Below are positions 1-6,645 of a DNA stretch of 20,269 bases, one piece after another (position 1 is the first letter of the stretch; each line of letters opens with the position of its first letter). Source of the DNA: a virus. The position numbers were made by a program, and so were the translations under genes. The stretch covers positions 1-20,269 of the IMG/VR virus record IMGVR_UViG_3300020463_000181; one strand, given 5' to 3'. The notes under the pieces are model-generated. The model searched no databases, was not told where the DNA came from, and worked only from the letters and a program-made list of their open reading frames with translations.

Positions 1-51
1 TTTAAGATCTACATGAATCTGTTGGGGCATCGGTTTTGTTGTTATCGCCAT
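1..51 (-). CDS. 5' end of an unidentified gene, cut by the left window edge
   Basis: An ATG at 51-49 on the minus strand opens a frame of 17 codons that runs off the window without a stop, beginning MAITTKPMPQQIHVDLK. It is preceded by an A/T-rich leader containing a TATAAACTA box at 69-77, 17 nt before the ATG. That spacing resembles the other promoter boxes in this window. Codon composition and the downstream position after the exonuclease gene make a real gene likely, but too little is visible to name a product. Confidence 0.55.
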   Translation of the reverse strand, partial: MAITTKPMPQQIHVDLK

Positions 52-68
52 GTTTTTAAATTTAAGTA

Positions 69-77
69 TAGTTTATA
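69..77 (-). promoter_or_regulatory. possible late-type promoter box TATAAACTA
   Basis: On the minus strand TATAAACTA lies 17 nt upstream of the partial gene starting at 51. It resembles the T4 late promoter core TATAAATA. A perfect TATAAATA also occurs on the plus strand at 79-86, but no plus-strand gene follows it. Support rests on spacing and similarity only. Confidence 0.3.
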
Positions 78-91
78 GTATAAATATAAAC

Positions 92-117
92 AAAAATTTT
101 CTGAACTGAAAATTTTT
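92..117. terminator. AT-rich 10-bp hairpin downstream of the exonuclease gene
   Basis: A perfect inverted repeat, AAAAATTTTC - TGAACT - GAAAATTTTT, lies about 30 nt after the exonuclease stop codon on the minus strand. The stem has only one G-C pair, so it would be weak as an intrinsic terminator. Its position between a gene end and the next promoter box nevertheless fits a transcription end or an mRNA-stabilising structure. Confidence 0.4.
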
Positions 118-122
118 ATGAT

Positions 123-139
123 ACTTTTTTCTAAAAAGT
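123..139. repeat. second small inverted repeat next to the exonuclease stop
   Basis: ACTTTTT - TCT - AAAAAGT forms a 7-bp stem with a 3-nt loop, immediately beside the hairpin at 92-117 and 10 nt from the exonuclease stop codon. Two hairpins in tandem suggest a 3'-end structure. It is AT-rich, so chance occurrence in this low-GC genome cannot be excluded. Confidence 0.3.
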
Positions 140-148
140 TATTAACAA

Positions 149-940
149 TTAAAGGGTGATGTTTTCTGCTCTCATTTTATCCATGAGCTTACGAGAGATG
201 ATTTTTACTTCCTTTGAGAATTCTCCTTTATCAATCATCCATTCAATATATCTTGAATCTGTTTCATAAACTTCTTTAAAGGTTTTTCCTTTATTCTTTC
301 CGAAGTTAAATACGATTTCTTTCTTACCTCCTATTTCAGCAATTTTATATTTACCGCTTAAATCAACTTGACTCTTTCTTGATTCATTTACAACTTCATC
401 AATCTCTTCGGCTGTTTTAGGCATATCATAAAGTTCTACTTGTTTATTAAAAACTTCCATAGTTGCTCTAATATCAACATCTGCTCTATGTGCTCCTTCT
501 AATTCTTTTCCTGTATATTTTTTATATGCAGAAGATAAATCTCTCCTTTCATATTTTGAATAGATTAAGAAAGGATCAATAACAGCTCTTTGGCGATGAG
601 GGAATGCAATACCGCATCTCATAAATTCTTCTACTAACATAGGTACATCAAAATAAAGTGCATTATATCCACCTAAATTACTATCACCTATAAAATCAAA
701 GACTTCTTTTGCTATCATATCAAAGGTATCCTTACCTTCTAACATTTCATAAGTTATTCCATGTTTATCAATAGCTTCTTGCCTCATTTCTATTTCTGAA
801 CCAGGATGTACCAATTTATGGTATACACCTATTTCATTTCCTTGTGCATCGGTTTTTATCATACATATTTCAATGATACGATCCGAGCTTGTGTTTACAC
901 CTGTAGTTTCTAAATCAAACCACACTATACTTTTTTCCAT
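149..940 (-). CDS. DnaQ-like DEDDh 3'-5' exonuclease with a C-terminal ExoX-type domain
   Basis: This 263-residue protein is a DEDD-family 3'-5' exonuclease, expected to use two metal ions to remove nucleotides from DNA or RNA ends. Exo I is FDLETTG (D9, E11), Exo II is GGYNALYFDVP (D99), and Exo III is HRADVD (H151, D156), which places it in the DEDDh branch used by DnaQ, ExoX and RNase T. Residues about 205-263 (from EIVFNFGKNKGKTF onward) resemble the small domain found after the nuclease in ExoX-like proteins, probably for substrate binding. T4 keeps its proofreading exonuclease inside gp43, so a separate enzyme here could act in repair, host DNA turnover or replication; the sequence does not decide. 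Its own promoter of the early type lies upstream (970-995), setting it apart from the late tail genes next to it. No Shine-Dalgarno is seen (TAGTAATATG). Confidence 0.88.
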   Translation of the reverse strand: MEKSIVWFDLETTGVNTSSDRIIEICMIKTDAQGNEIGVYHKLVHPGSEIEMRQEAIDKHGITYEMLEGKDTFDMIAKEVFDFIGDSNLGGYNALYFDVPMLVEEFMRCGIAFPHRQRAVIDPFLIYSKYERRDLSSAYKKYTGKELEGAHRADVDIRATMEVFNKQVELYDMPKTAEEIDEVVNESRKSQVDLSGKYKIAEIGGKKEIVFNFGKNKGKTFKEVYETDSRYIEWMIDKGEFSKEVKIISRKLMDKMRAENITL

Positions 941-969
941 ATTACTATATTTTAGTTACTCTCTGTTAA

Positions 970-995
970 TTTTATATAGCTTAAATGTGAAAAGG
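970..995 (-). promoter_or_regulatory. bipartite early/middle-type promoter for the exonuclease gene
   Basis: Minus-strand CCTTTTC (989-995) and ATATAAAA (970-977) are separated by 11 nt, and the ATATAAAA box is 29 nt before the ATG at 940. The block TAAAACCTTTTCA (988-1000) is identical for 13 nt to the one upstream of the clamp loader gene at 18128-18140. The repetition of both halves at similar spacing upstream of replication-type genes is the evidence. Confidence 0.55.
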
Positions 996-1012
996 TTTTA
1001 AGAAATAATTGA

Positions 1013-4000
1013 TTAATCGTCTACGACTATTTTAATAGATTGAATAGCACCAGGTAATCTATTCATGGTACTTTGTAAAGATCCCATGGTTTTATTGATA
1101 TTCTTAAGAGTAGCATTAAGGCTTTTGTTTTTAGGTTCACTCTTTTTGAATGGATTCATTTTATCAATAACACTTTCATTACCGTCACCTTCCCCATCTC
1201 CACTTAATACAGTAGAGATTTCTTGGACTGCATCAGCTAAGGCCATGTAAGCTCTTCGGTTAGATTGTAATTCAGCTGAGCTTTTGAATAAATTAGCCAT
1301 TGCATCTGCCGCATCTAAATCAATTGAATTAACTGCATCTGCGATAGCCGACATTCCATCCGCAGCAGTAATAAGATGTCCATCTTCTGCAACATCTGCT
1401 ATAGTTGTTATGAAACTTGAAAAATTATCAATTTTAGCAGAGAAGAATACACCTTCACCTGATCCATAAAATTTAGTAAATGTATCTGCAATAGAATTAA
1501 ATAAGGTACCTACAGTTTGTGCAACTTTAACAGGATCTGACATTAATTCAAATGTTTTTAAACCATTAGCAATATTTTCTAATTCCGAACCTGCTCCTTT
1601 TATATTTTTAATACCTTCTTTTACAAGGTTTTGTTCCCATTTAATTTTAAAACCAAAGAACGATGCTTCTTTACTACCAGTTTTACCAGCAACAGCAGAG
1701 AATGCATCACCAACAAAACTAACGGCAGTCTTAACCTTTTGTGCTAATCCTGTTACATCTTCAATTCCATTAAATGTATTTAGTGCATTAGCGATATTAT
1801 TTAATTCAGAACCTGCACCTTTAATTTTTTTAATACCTTTCTTAACTGTATTTTCAGAATAACTGATACTTCCAAAAATTCCTAAGTTAATACTTTTCTT
1901 TTGTACTTTACCGGCAACAGCAGAGAATGCATCAGATACAAAACTCACAGATCTAGTAACTGCTTTACCTAACTTATCCCAATCAACTTCTTTATCGATC
2001 ATTTCTTGGAATATCTTAAGACTATCTGCAATGTTCATTAACTCCTTTCCTGCGCCCTTAACAGAATCAATACCTACTTTAACTTTATTTTCTTTTATTC
2101 CAAATAAAGAACCAAAGAATCCACCTTTATCTACTGTCCCTTGATCACCAACAGCAGCAAATGCTTGATTGACAAATCCTACAGTATTAATTACAGCATA
2201 TGCCAAAGTATCTTTACCGCCGTAATCTCCTTCGGCGCCTGCATTAATATCACCAAACTTAACACCGTTATTAATTAAATTTTGGAATCCCATTAAACCA
2301 TCTGCAATATCTTTTAATGATTTACCGGCTCCTCTAACAGAATCAATACCTTCTTTAACCTTATTCTTTTTAATTCCAAATAATGTATTAAAGAATCCAC
2401 CAGCCGGAACAGTTCCTTGTTCAGCAACAGCAGCAAATGCTTCATTAATAAATCCTACTGTGTTTGTAACGGCGTATCCTAATGTACCTTCTTGATATCT
2501 TCCATTCTCGTCTGCTTCTCCAAACTTAACTCCACTTTCAATTAATTTTTGGAATGCCTTGAGCCCTGATGCTATATTTGTTAATGCTTTACCCGCATCC
2601 ATTACAGAATCTATACCTCTTTCAGTTGCATTAGGACTAAATGAGTTTCCAAAGATCTTTCCAAACAATCCACCAGGATTTGCAGGTTCTCCACCTGCCT
2701 GAGCAAATGCAGTAGTGATACCACTTAAGACTGTAGTCAATTCCATACTATCAGAATCACTCCAATCTAATTTTTTGTAATCTTTAAGACCTACTGCTAA
2801 TTTTGAAAGAGATGCACCAGCCGCAGCAAAACCTGCAGCAGCTTCTAACATTCTAACAGCATCTACTGCACCTGTTATAGCTCCACCAATTTTCTTAAAG
2901 AATCCTGTAACTCCACTTTCATTTTTACTACCAGGACCTAAGAATGCTGATTTAACACCTGCTAAAGTAGTTGTTAATTTCATTGCATCTTTCTCTGTAA
3001 AGTCAACCTTTTGAATAGCAGCTAATCCTGGTGCCAATAATGATAAAGCAAGACCTATAGCAGCAAATGCAACGGCTCCTGGAATAATTGCAATTGCACC
3101 AAATCCTGCTGCGGCAAATTCTAAACCTAAACCTAAAAGTATAGCAAGCTGTACACCTACTCCTTCCATTGTCATATCTTTTGTAGATTCAGCAAATGGT
3201 ACATAACCTAAATTGAATATGAGTAAACCTAATCCTATTGCAGCAAAAGATGCTGCACCTTGTATAATATAACTAAAGGCAAAACCTGCAAGAGCAGTCG
3301 CTAATCCTAAACCTACAAGAATAGCAGCTTGCATTCCTAATTGTTTAAAAGTAACATCTTTAGTCATAACAGCAAATAAGGCATAACCTAAAGAGAATAC
3401 ACCTAAACCTAATCCCATTACAGCTAATGCAGCAGATCCCTTTCTAACTTGCTTACTTACTAACCCTAATATGGCTACTGCTCCACCTACTAATAATAAG
3501 GCACCAACCATTCCTAATAAAATCATTGGTTGCATTAATATAAACATAGTAACTAGAGCAAAACCTGCTAAACCTAATGCAAAACTAAGAATAGCATCTC
3601 CTATGCCATCTAATGCATCAGATCCTTTTTGGACTTGCTTCTGTGCCATTCCTAATACGGCTAATGAACCTGCCATTAAACCAATTGCAAGTACTAAGAA
3701 TGGAATAGCTATAAGTCCTGGAATAATAAGTAAGGCAGATAAAGCAAGAGCAGTAGCAAACTTTTTAATTGCACCACCCATAGTATCTAATACATCAACG
3801 CCTTCTTGTGCCTTTTTAGTATCTTGTTCAGCAAGAGCAGTAAAGGCCTGTTGTACAAAATCAATAAATTTAGTTACGGCCTTTTTAGGAACTAACATCC
3901 AAAGAAGCATTCCTTTAGCAGTTGATCCAGCACCTAAACCTAATTGTTGTAATACTTGACCTGCAGATTGTGCTTCTTTAGTTTCATTTCCTTTTCCTCC

Positions 4001-4219
4001 AAAGAAACCACTTAATCCACCACCTCTACTATTATCTGCAATTATTTTAAGATATTCTGTTTGTGCTTCTAATTGAGTAACGATAGCCAACTCCAATCCA
4101 CCACCAGTATTACCGGTAGAAACAGCAATAAGAGCATCTAATTTTTCATTAGTCTGCTCTGCTGCTGCTTGGATCTTTGATAACGGATCCATCAAATCTT
4201 TGAGAGTTACTGCTGCCAT
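1013..4219 (-). CDS. tail tape measure protein, repetitive, with a hydrophobic core
   Basis: At 1068 residues this is the longest non-sheath gene here, placed directly after the tail assembly chaperone pair, the standard tape-measure position. Tape measures set tail length and are threaded inside the tube; T4's counterpart gp29 is about 590 residues, so a longer tail is possible. Residues 1-60 are predicted helical. Residues about 150-400 are strongly hydrophobic, with Gly/Ala/Leu-rich segments that recur with intervening KQVxKGSxAL and TKDxTxxxxGxQ motifs, as expected for the part thought to insert into the host inner membrane. Residues about 495-905 carry five imperfect units containing FVxxAFxAVA, FFGxxxxxNxVKxGI and GAGxELxNIAxxL. 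The C-terminus (from about 1000) is polar, ending KIVVDD. The first ATG is only 6 nt from a late-promoter box, so the true start may be Met10 (4192). Assignment is by context and composition, not by a conserved motif. Confidence 0.8.
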   Translation of the reverse strand: MAAVTLKDLMDPLSKIQAAAEQTNEKLDALIAVSTGNTGGGLELAIVTQLEAQTEYLKIIADNSRGGGLSGFFGGKGNETKEAQSAGQVLQQLGLGAGSTAKGMLLWMLVPKKAVTKFIDFVQQAFTALAEQDTKKAQEGVDVLDTMGGAIKKFATALALSALLIIPGLIAIPFLVLAIGLMAGSLAVLGMAQKQVQKGSDALDGIGDAILSFALGLAGFALVTMFILMQPMILLGMVGALLLVGGAVAILGLVSKQVRKGSAALAVMGLGLGVFSLGYALFAVMTKDVTFKQLGMQAAILVGLGLATALAGFAFSYIIQGAASFAAIGLGLLIFNLGYVPFAESTKDMTMEGVGVQLAILLGLGLEFAAAGFGAIAIIPGAVAFAAIGLALSLLAPGLAAIQKVDFTEKDAMKLTTTLAGVKSAFLGPGSKNESGVTGFFKKIGGAITGAVDAVRMLEAAAGFAAAGASLSKLAVGLKDYKKLDWSDSDSMELTTVLSGITTAFAQAGGEPANPGGLFGKIFGNSFSPNATERGIDSVMDAGKALTNIASGLKAFQKLIESGVKFGEADENGRYQEGTLGYAVTNTVGFINEAFAAVAEQGTVPAGGFFNTLFGIKKNKVKEGIDSVRGAGKSLKDIADGLMGFQNLINNGVKFGDINAGAEGDYGGKDTLAYAVINTVGFVNQAFAAVGDQGTVDKGGFFGSLFGIKENKVKVGIDSVKGAGKELMNIADSLKIFQEMIDKEVDWDKLGKAVTRSVSFVSDAFSAVAGKVQKKSINLGIFGSISYSENTVKKGIKKIKGAGSELNNIANALNTFNGIEDVTGLAQKVKTAVSFVGDAFSAVAGKTGSKEASFFGFKIKWEQNLVKEGIKNIKGAGSELENIANGLKTFELMSDPVKVAQTVGTLFNSIADTFTKFYGSGEGVFFSAKIDNFSSFITTIADVAEDGHLITAADGMSAIADAVNSIDLDAADAMANLFKSSAELQSNRRAYMALADAVQEISTVLSGDGEGDGNESVIDKMNPFKKSEPKNKSLNATLKNINKTMGSLQSTMNRLPGAIQSIKIVVDD
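2300..2600 (-). repeat. part of the internal tape-measure repeat array (full array about 1500-2735)
   Basis: The interval shown falls within consecutive units encoding GIDSVxGAGKxLxxIAxGLxxFQxLI and AFAAVxxQGTVxxGGFF. Five related units of roughly 75-95 residues span approximately 1500 to 2735. The copies differ in sequence, so they look like old duplications under selection for period and fold rather than a recent expansion. The first three units are most alike (FGI[K/E]xNKVK), the last two diverge (YSENTVKKGI, WEQNLVKEGI). Confidence 0.6.
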
Positions 4220-4225
4220 TCAGTA

Positions 4226-4235
4226 TTATATATTT
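4226..4235 (-). promoter_or_regulatory. late-type promoter box AAATATATAA before the tape measure
   Basis: Minus-strand AAATATATAA is the NNATATATAA decamer found before five other late genes. It overlaps the stop codon of the chaperone extension (4237-4235). Only 6 nt separate it from the annotated ATG at 4219, so a transcript from here would be leaderless or would start translation at Met10 (4192), 33 nt downstream. Confidence 0.45.
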
Positions 4236-4594
4236 TAGAGTCTAGGCATGCTTATCTTAGGCATAGATGGAGCTTTATATTGGCTCATATTTTTCTTAGC
4301 CTGGTTTTGCATATTTCCTATATTGTATTTATCCTCGAGCTCACGATTATTTTTTGATTCTGAATCATTACGCTCTTTTACAATATCATTGAACATTTCA
4401 AGTGTATACTCATATTCATAATACGGAAGCATATCCAGCTCTGATGGCTGGAGATGCAACTTTTCTAAAAGGAGGACTCTAACTTTATAGAAGTTCAGAA
4501 GAGATATCTGAAATAACGAAAAGAGACTTAAGCCCGCCGGGAAAGGAAAGCGGAACTGTGATCTCCGCACCACAGCTTTGACAAGGATAACCAA
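4235..4594 (-). CDS. +1-frame extension of the tail assembly chaperone (GT-like), probably made by ribosomal frameshifting
   Basis: This frame overlaps the end of the gp26-like gene by 110 nt and is offset by +1 (equivalently -2). It has no convincing start of its own: the first possible codon is a TTG at 4594, and the first ATG (4432) lies after the upstream stop. Unlike shadow frames it reads as a protein, with FYKVRVLLLEKLHL followed by PSELDMLPYYEYEYTLEMF, a helical and acidic/aromatic pattern like tail assembly chaperone C-termini, and a Lys/Met/Pro-rich tail (KAPSMPKISMPRL). It lies between tube and tape measure, where many tailed phages express G and G-T proteins from one start by frameshifting. 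If the shift occurs at the CCC-G at 4541-4538, the fusion would be 417 residues (317 + 100). The alternatives are an independent short protein or a sequencing error joining one longer gene. Confidence 0.6.
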   Translation of the reverse strand: MVILVKAVVRRSQFRFPFPAGLSLFSLFQISLLNFYKVRVLLLEKLHLQPSELDMLPYYEYEYTLEMFNDIVKERNDSESKNNRELEDKYNIGNMQNQAKKNMSQYKAPSMPKISMPRL

Positions 4595-5489
4595 ATTCTG
4601 GCTTAACTCCTATTTTCATTTTTTCAATTAATCTAAATACTAATGTATACTTACCTGTTTCCCAACCTTGGAATGCAGTCACAGCAGAAAAGATTTCTCT
4701 ATCATTAAAACCTCTCCATTCACGTTGTAAATAAGGTAATATACCTAAGGATGATTTATCCCAAGGTTTATTTTCTTCTTCTCTTTTTCTTACCCAATCT
4801 GTAATAGATCTCATAACACCGATTGTAGGTGGTGCTAAAGTTAATTCACCATAACTTTTAGTAGGAATAGAATAACATTTGTTTTCTGCATCATAATAAC
4901 TTTCAACCATTTCATCAACTTCATTAAATTGAACATTTTCTGTTTTTAATTCCATTGATTCTTGAGTTTTACATGTAGATGTTGTACATTTCTTTTTACC
5001 TACTGGCATCATTAATTTTGCTTCACCTTTTTTAAATGTCAATTCACGGATTGATAAAATTAAGTAAATTCTGTCTTCTTCAAGTATATCTCTATAAGAT
5101 CCTCTTTGATTACCATACATTATTTTAGTACAGCCTACGATTATAGAATTCAACGCATCATCAACTTCTTTAATGTTAGTTTCATCCATCATAGAGAAGT
5201 CTCTAATTTCTCCAACTCTGGCAGCTCTAATATGTACTTCAAAATCTTCTCTATAAAATCTACCAGCAGATGGTAATTGACTTAAATCAATTTTAATATA
5301 TCCGGCTAAATCTTGTATTCTTTTTATTTCAGGATCATCTGGTGAAGTAAAGCCTCTACCCTTAGTAGGATCAACCTTTCCTAAGTTAGAAATTTTACCA
5401 TCATCATTCTTAACAACTTCGGCTTTTGTATCTTCAATACCTTCAGCTGCCTCAAATTCCTTTTTAATGTTTTCTTCGTGCTTACTCAT
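4485..5489 (-). CDS. T4 gp26-like baseplate hub / tail assembly protein (G-like chaperone)
   Basis: This 334-residue protein resembles the T4 base plate family of gp26. It has the LPSxGxFY motif (residues 72-79), then IRAARVGEIRDF and a DILEEDRIYLILSIREL segment (about 134-150). Two cysteine pairs, CTTSTC (C168, C173) and CQSC (C303, C306), could bind zinc. T4 gp26 is 208 residues, so this version has an extra acidic, probably disordered N-terminus (1-55) and an enlarged middle. Such proteins act in assembly of the hub and tube rather than as major structural parts. It starts 3 nt after the endonuclease stop and ends inside the overlapping +1 frame that leads to the tape measure. The C-terminal residues after P317 (GGLKSLF onward) are replaced if frameshifting occurs. 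Assignment is firm at family level; the exact T4 orthologue (gp26 versus gp51) is not settled. Confidence 0.72.
   Translation of the reverse strand: MSKHEENIKKEFEAAEGIEDTKAEVVKNDDGKISNLGKVDPTKGRGFTSPDDPEIKRIQDLAGYIKIDLSQLPSAGRFYREDFEVHIRAARVGEIRDFSMMDETNIKEVDDALNSIIVGCTKIMYGNQRGSYRDILEEDRIYLILSIRELTFKKGEAKLMMPVGKKKCTTSTCKTQESMELKTENVQFNEVDEMVESYYDAENKCYSIPTKSYGELTLAPPTIGVMRSITDWVRKREEENKPWDKSSLGILPYLQREWRGFNDREIFSAVTAFQGWETGKYTLVFRLIEKMKIGVKPEFGYPCQSCGAEITVPLSFPGGLKSLFVISDISSELL
4538..4541 (-). other. candidate programmed +1 frameshift site CCC-G
   Basis: Within the 122-nt window where both frames are open (4609-4488), the codons TTT CCC GGC GGG lie in the only GC-rich patch of an otherwise AT-rich gene. 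A proline tRNA on CCC (4541-4539) could re-pair with CCG one base on, giving SFP-AGLSLF instead of SFP-GGLKSL. CCGC and GCGG arms flank the site (4553-4534) and could form a small stem. Overlapping proline codons are known +1 shift sites in Listeria phage PSA. Other slips in the overlap (for example CTT TTC G at about 4526) are not excluded. Confidence 0.4.
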
Positions 5490-5492
5490 TTT

Positions 5493-5963
5493 TTACTTAA
5501 TTTTTGTTAATTGTTTTTCGAGTGAAGTTTCTTTTACAATATGTTCAACTATTATGTTTCTTACATATCGTGAAACTGGTATAGGTTTTGTACTATTCTC
5601 CATTGATTTTTGAATAATTATAGTATTCAAGTTATCTTCATCTTCTGGTGTTAATAGAACCTGTAATTTTTTTGTTAATCTTTTTTTCTGTGGAATCATT
5701 TCCTGGATACTTTCATTATATCCATATTTAGGGTTATCCGATTTGAACTTCTTTATCCAAAATTCAACTCTTTCCATAACAGATCCTAAAGATTCTCCAT
5801 TTTCAAAAGTCTCTAATGTTTCTTTTGTGAAGTTTAAGGTTCCAAAATCTTTAACGGCTCTTTTAATGTATTTACCGTTTCCAAAATAATTAGGGTTATC
5901 ATTAATGGAATATCCTACATAAACCTTTTTGTTTGCTAAGTTGTTTACTTTAAATATATTCAT
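5493..5963 (-). CDS. GIY-YIG homing endonuclease-like protein with ribbon-helix-helix tail
   Basis: Residues 1-80 match the GIY-YIG nuclease pattern of phage Seg-type enzymes: NIFKVNNLANKKVYVG (NIF and VYVG replace GIY and YIG), NYFGNGKYIKRAV (26-37), FTKETLETF, and VEFWI with the likely catalytic Glu67. Such enzymes cut DNA at a site lacking the gene and so spread it. Residues about 97-145 (KKLQVLLTPEDEDNL to SRYVRNIIVEHI) look like a CopG/Arc ribbon-helix-helix DNA-binding unit that would supply specificity. The gene is free-standing, inserted between the tube and the gp26-like gene, with a terminator before it and its own promoter box (5989-5998). The degenerate GIY triplet may reduce activity, but the nuclease core is otherwise intact. 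At 156 residues it is shorter than most homing enzymes. The ATG follows AAAAACCA with no Shine-Dalgarno. Confidence 0.72.
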   Translation of the reverse strand: MNIFKVNNLANKKVYVGYSINDNPNYFGNGKYIKRAVKDFGTLNFTKETLETFENGESLGSVMERVEFWIKKFKSDNPKYGYNESIQEMIPQKKRLTKKLQVLLTPEDEDNLNTIIIQKSMENSTKPIPVSRYVRNIIVEHIVKETSLEKQLTKIK

Positions 5964-5988
5964 TGGTTTTTGTAATATGTATTCTATA

Positions 5989-5998
5989 TTATATATTA
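5989..5998 (-). promoter_or_regulatory. late-type promoter box TAATATATAA before the endonuclease gene
   Basis: Minus-strand TAATATATAA lies 25 nt upstream of the ATG at 5963 and just after the tube terminator, so the endonuclease and following gp26-like gene can be transcribed independently of the sheath/tube message. It shares the ATATATAA core with five other gene leaders. Confidence 0.5.
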
Positions 5999-6006
5999 GG
6001 GTGGTG

Positions 6007-6036
6007 ACAAAAAAACTGGCCTTAGCCAGTTTTTTT
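6007..6036. terminator. strong intrinsic terminator after the tail tube gene
   Basis: ACTGGC - CTTA - GCCAGT forms a perfect 6-bp GC-containing stem, flanked by a 7-base A run on one side and a 7-base T run on the other, so it can work in both directions and extends to a 12-bp stem. It begins 16 nt after the tube stop codon in the minus direction. It should end the abundant sheath/tube transcript before the endonuclease gene. Confidence 0.9.
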
Positions 6037-6052
6037 AAGAATTAAAAATTAA

Positions 6053-6607
6053 TTATGCTCCTACGTTTTCTTCCAACCAATGGTCACAACGATAAGTCAT
6101 TGTTAATTCAGCTGGTTCAGGAGTTTCATAACTTAACTCATCCACAAAATCAGGTTGTGCAGTTGGGAATACATCTTTTAATGTAATCTTTCTGAAAATA
6201 TCACCTGCTCTGTTAAATTGAACAACGATCATACTTCCTACATAGTCTTTCTTTAATCCCATTTCACCTGTTAAAGGATCATAGATTAATTTGTACCAGT
6301 TACGGAAAGTATTGTACATGTAATTTTCATTTGCGTCATTTAGGTTCAACGTAAAGTTTAATGTTAGATCCACGAAAGTCTGTCCAGGCATACTTGCATA
6401 AGACCTATCAGCAAATTTGTATTTCTGAGCTACTGCGTCTACTGATGGGTTTAAGTTATTTAAACCTCCAATAGATTTAACCTGTTCTAAAATCAAACCT
6501 GTATCATCGCCTAATGGACTGAAGATTGTAACCTCAAACAAGTTTGGTTGAATAGGTTCAAATCTCTGACTGCTAGCCCTTGCTTGTGTATAATGTGGTA
6601 GTGGCAT
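6053..6607 (-). CDS. 19: tail tube protein, T4 gp19-like
   Basis: This 184-residue protein follows the sheath gene directly and has the size and composition of T4 gp19 (163 residues), the subunit of the inner tail tube through which DNA passes. Family-like features are the N-terminal QPNLFEVTIFSP strand, the FADRSYASMPGQTFVDLTLNF segment (about 65-87), NYMYNTFRNWYKLIYDPLTGE (about 95-115) and the C-terminal PAELTMTYRCDHWL. The roughly 20 extra residues are at the N-terminus and in the loop near LGDDTG. It has its own late-type promoter in the 38-nt gap after the sheath stop and a strong terminator behind it, as expected for a protein needed in high copy. The leader ends GATAAATTATG without a Shine-Dalgarno. 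Confidence 0.85.
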   Translation of the reverse strand: MPLPHYTQARASSQRFEPIQPNLFEVTIFSPLGDDTGLILEQVKSIGGLNNLNPSVDAVAQKYKFADRSYASMPGQTFVDLTLNFTLNLNDANENYMYNTFRNWYKLIYDPLTGEMGLKKDYVGSMIVVQFNRAGDIFRKITLKDVFPTAQPDFVDELSYETPEPAELTMTYRCDHWLEENVGA

Positions 6608-6623
6608 AATTTATCTTATTTTT

Positions 6624-6633
6624 TTATATATTC
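6624..6633 (-). promoter_or_regulatory. late-type promoter box GAATATATAA before the tube gene
   Basis: Minus-strand TTGAATATATAAAAAAA sits 16 nt before the tube ATG at 6607, within the 38-nt gap after the sheath stop. The leader before the sheath gene has nearly the same string (TTTGAATATATAAAAAAA). The core ATATATAA resembles the T4 late promoter TATAAATA, read by the phage sigma factor gp55. Confidence 0.6.
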
Positions 6634-6645
6634 AACTTTTTTATC

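Noticed and set aside
79-86. Perfect plus-strand TATAAATA (T4 late promoter core)
   Set aside because: No plus-strand gene follows it; it would transcribe antisense to the exonuclease. The AT-rich palindromic surroundings (GTTTATA and TATAAAC at 71-91) explain it.
3471-3959. 162-codon plus-strand open frame
   Set aside because: It is antisense to the hydrophobic tape-measure region, rich in Asn/Pro/Ser/Ala with no recognisable features, and explained by the repetitive low-GC codons of the real gene.
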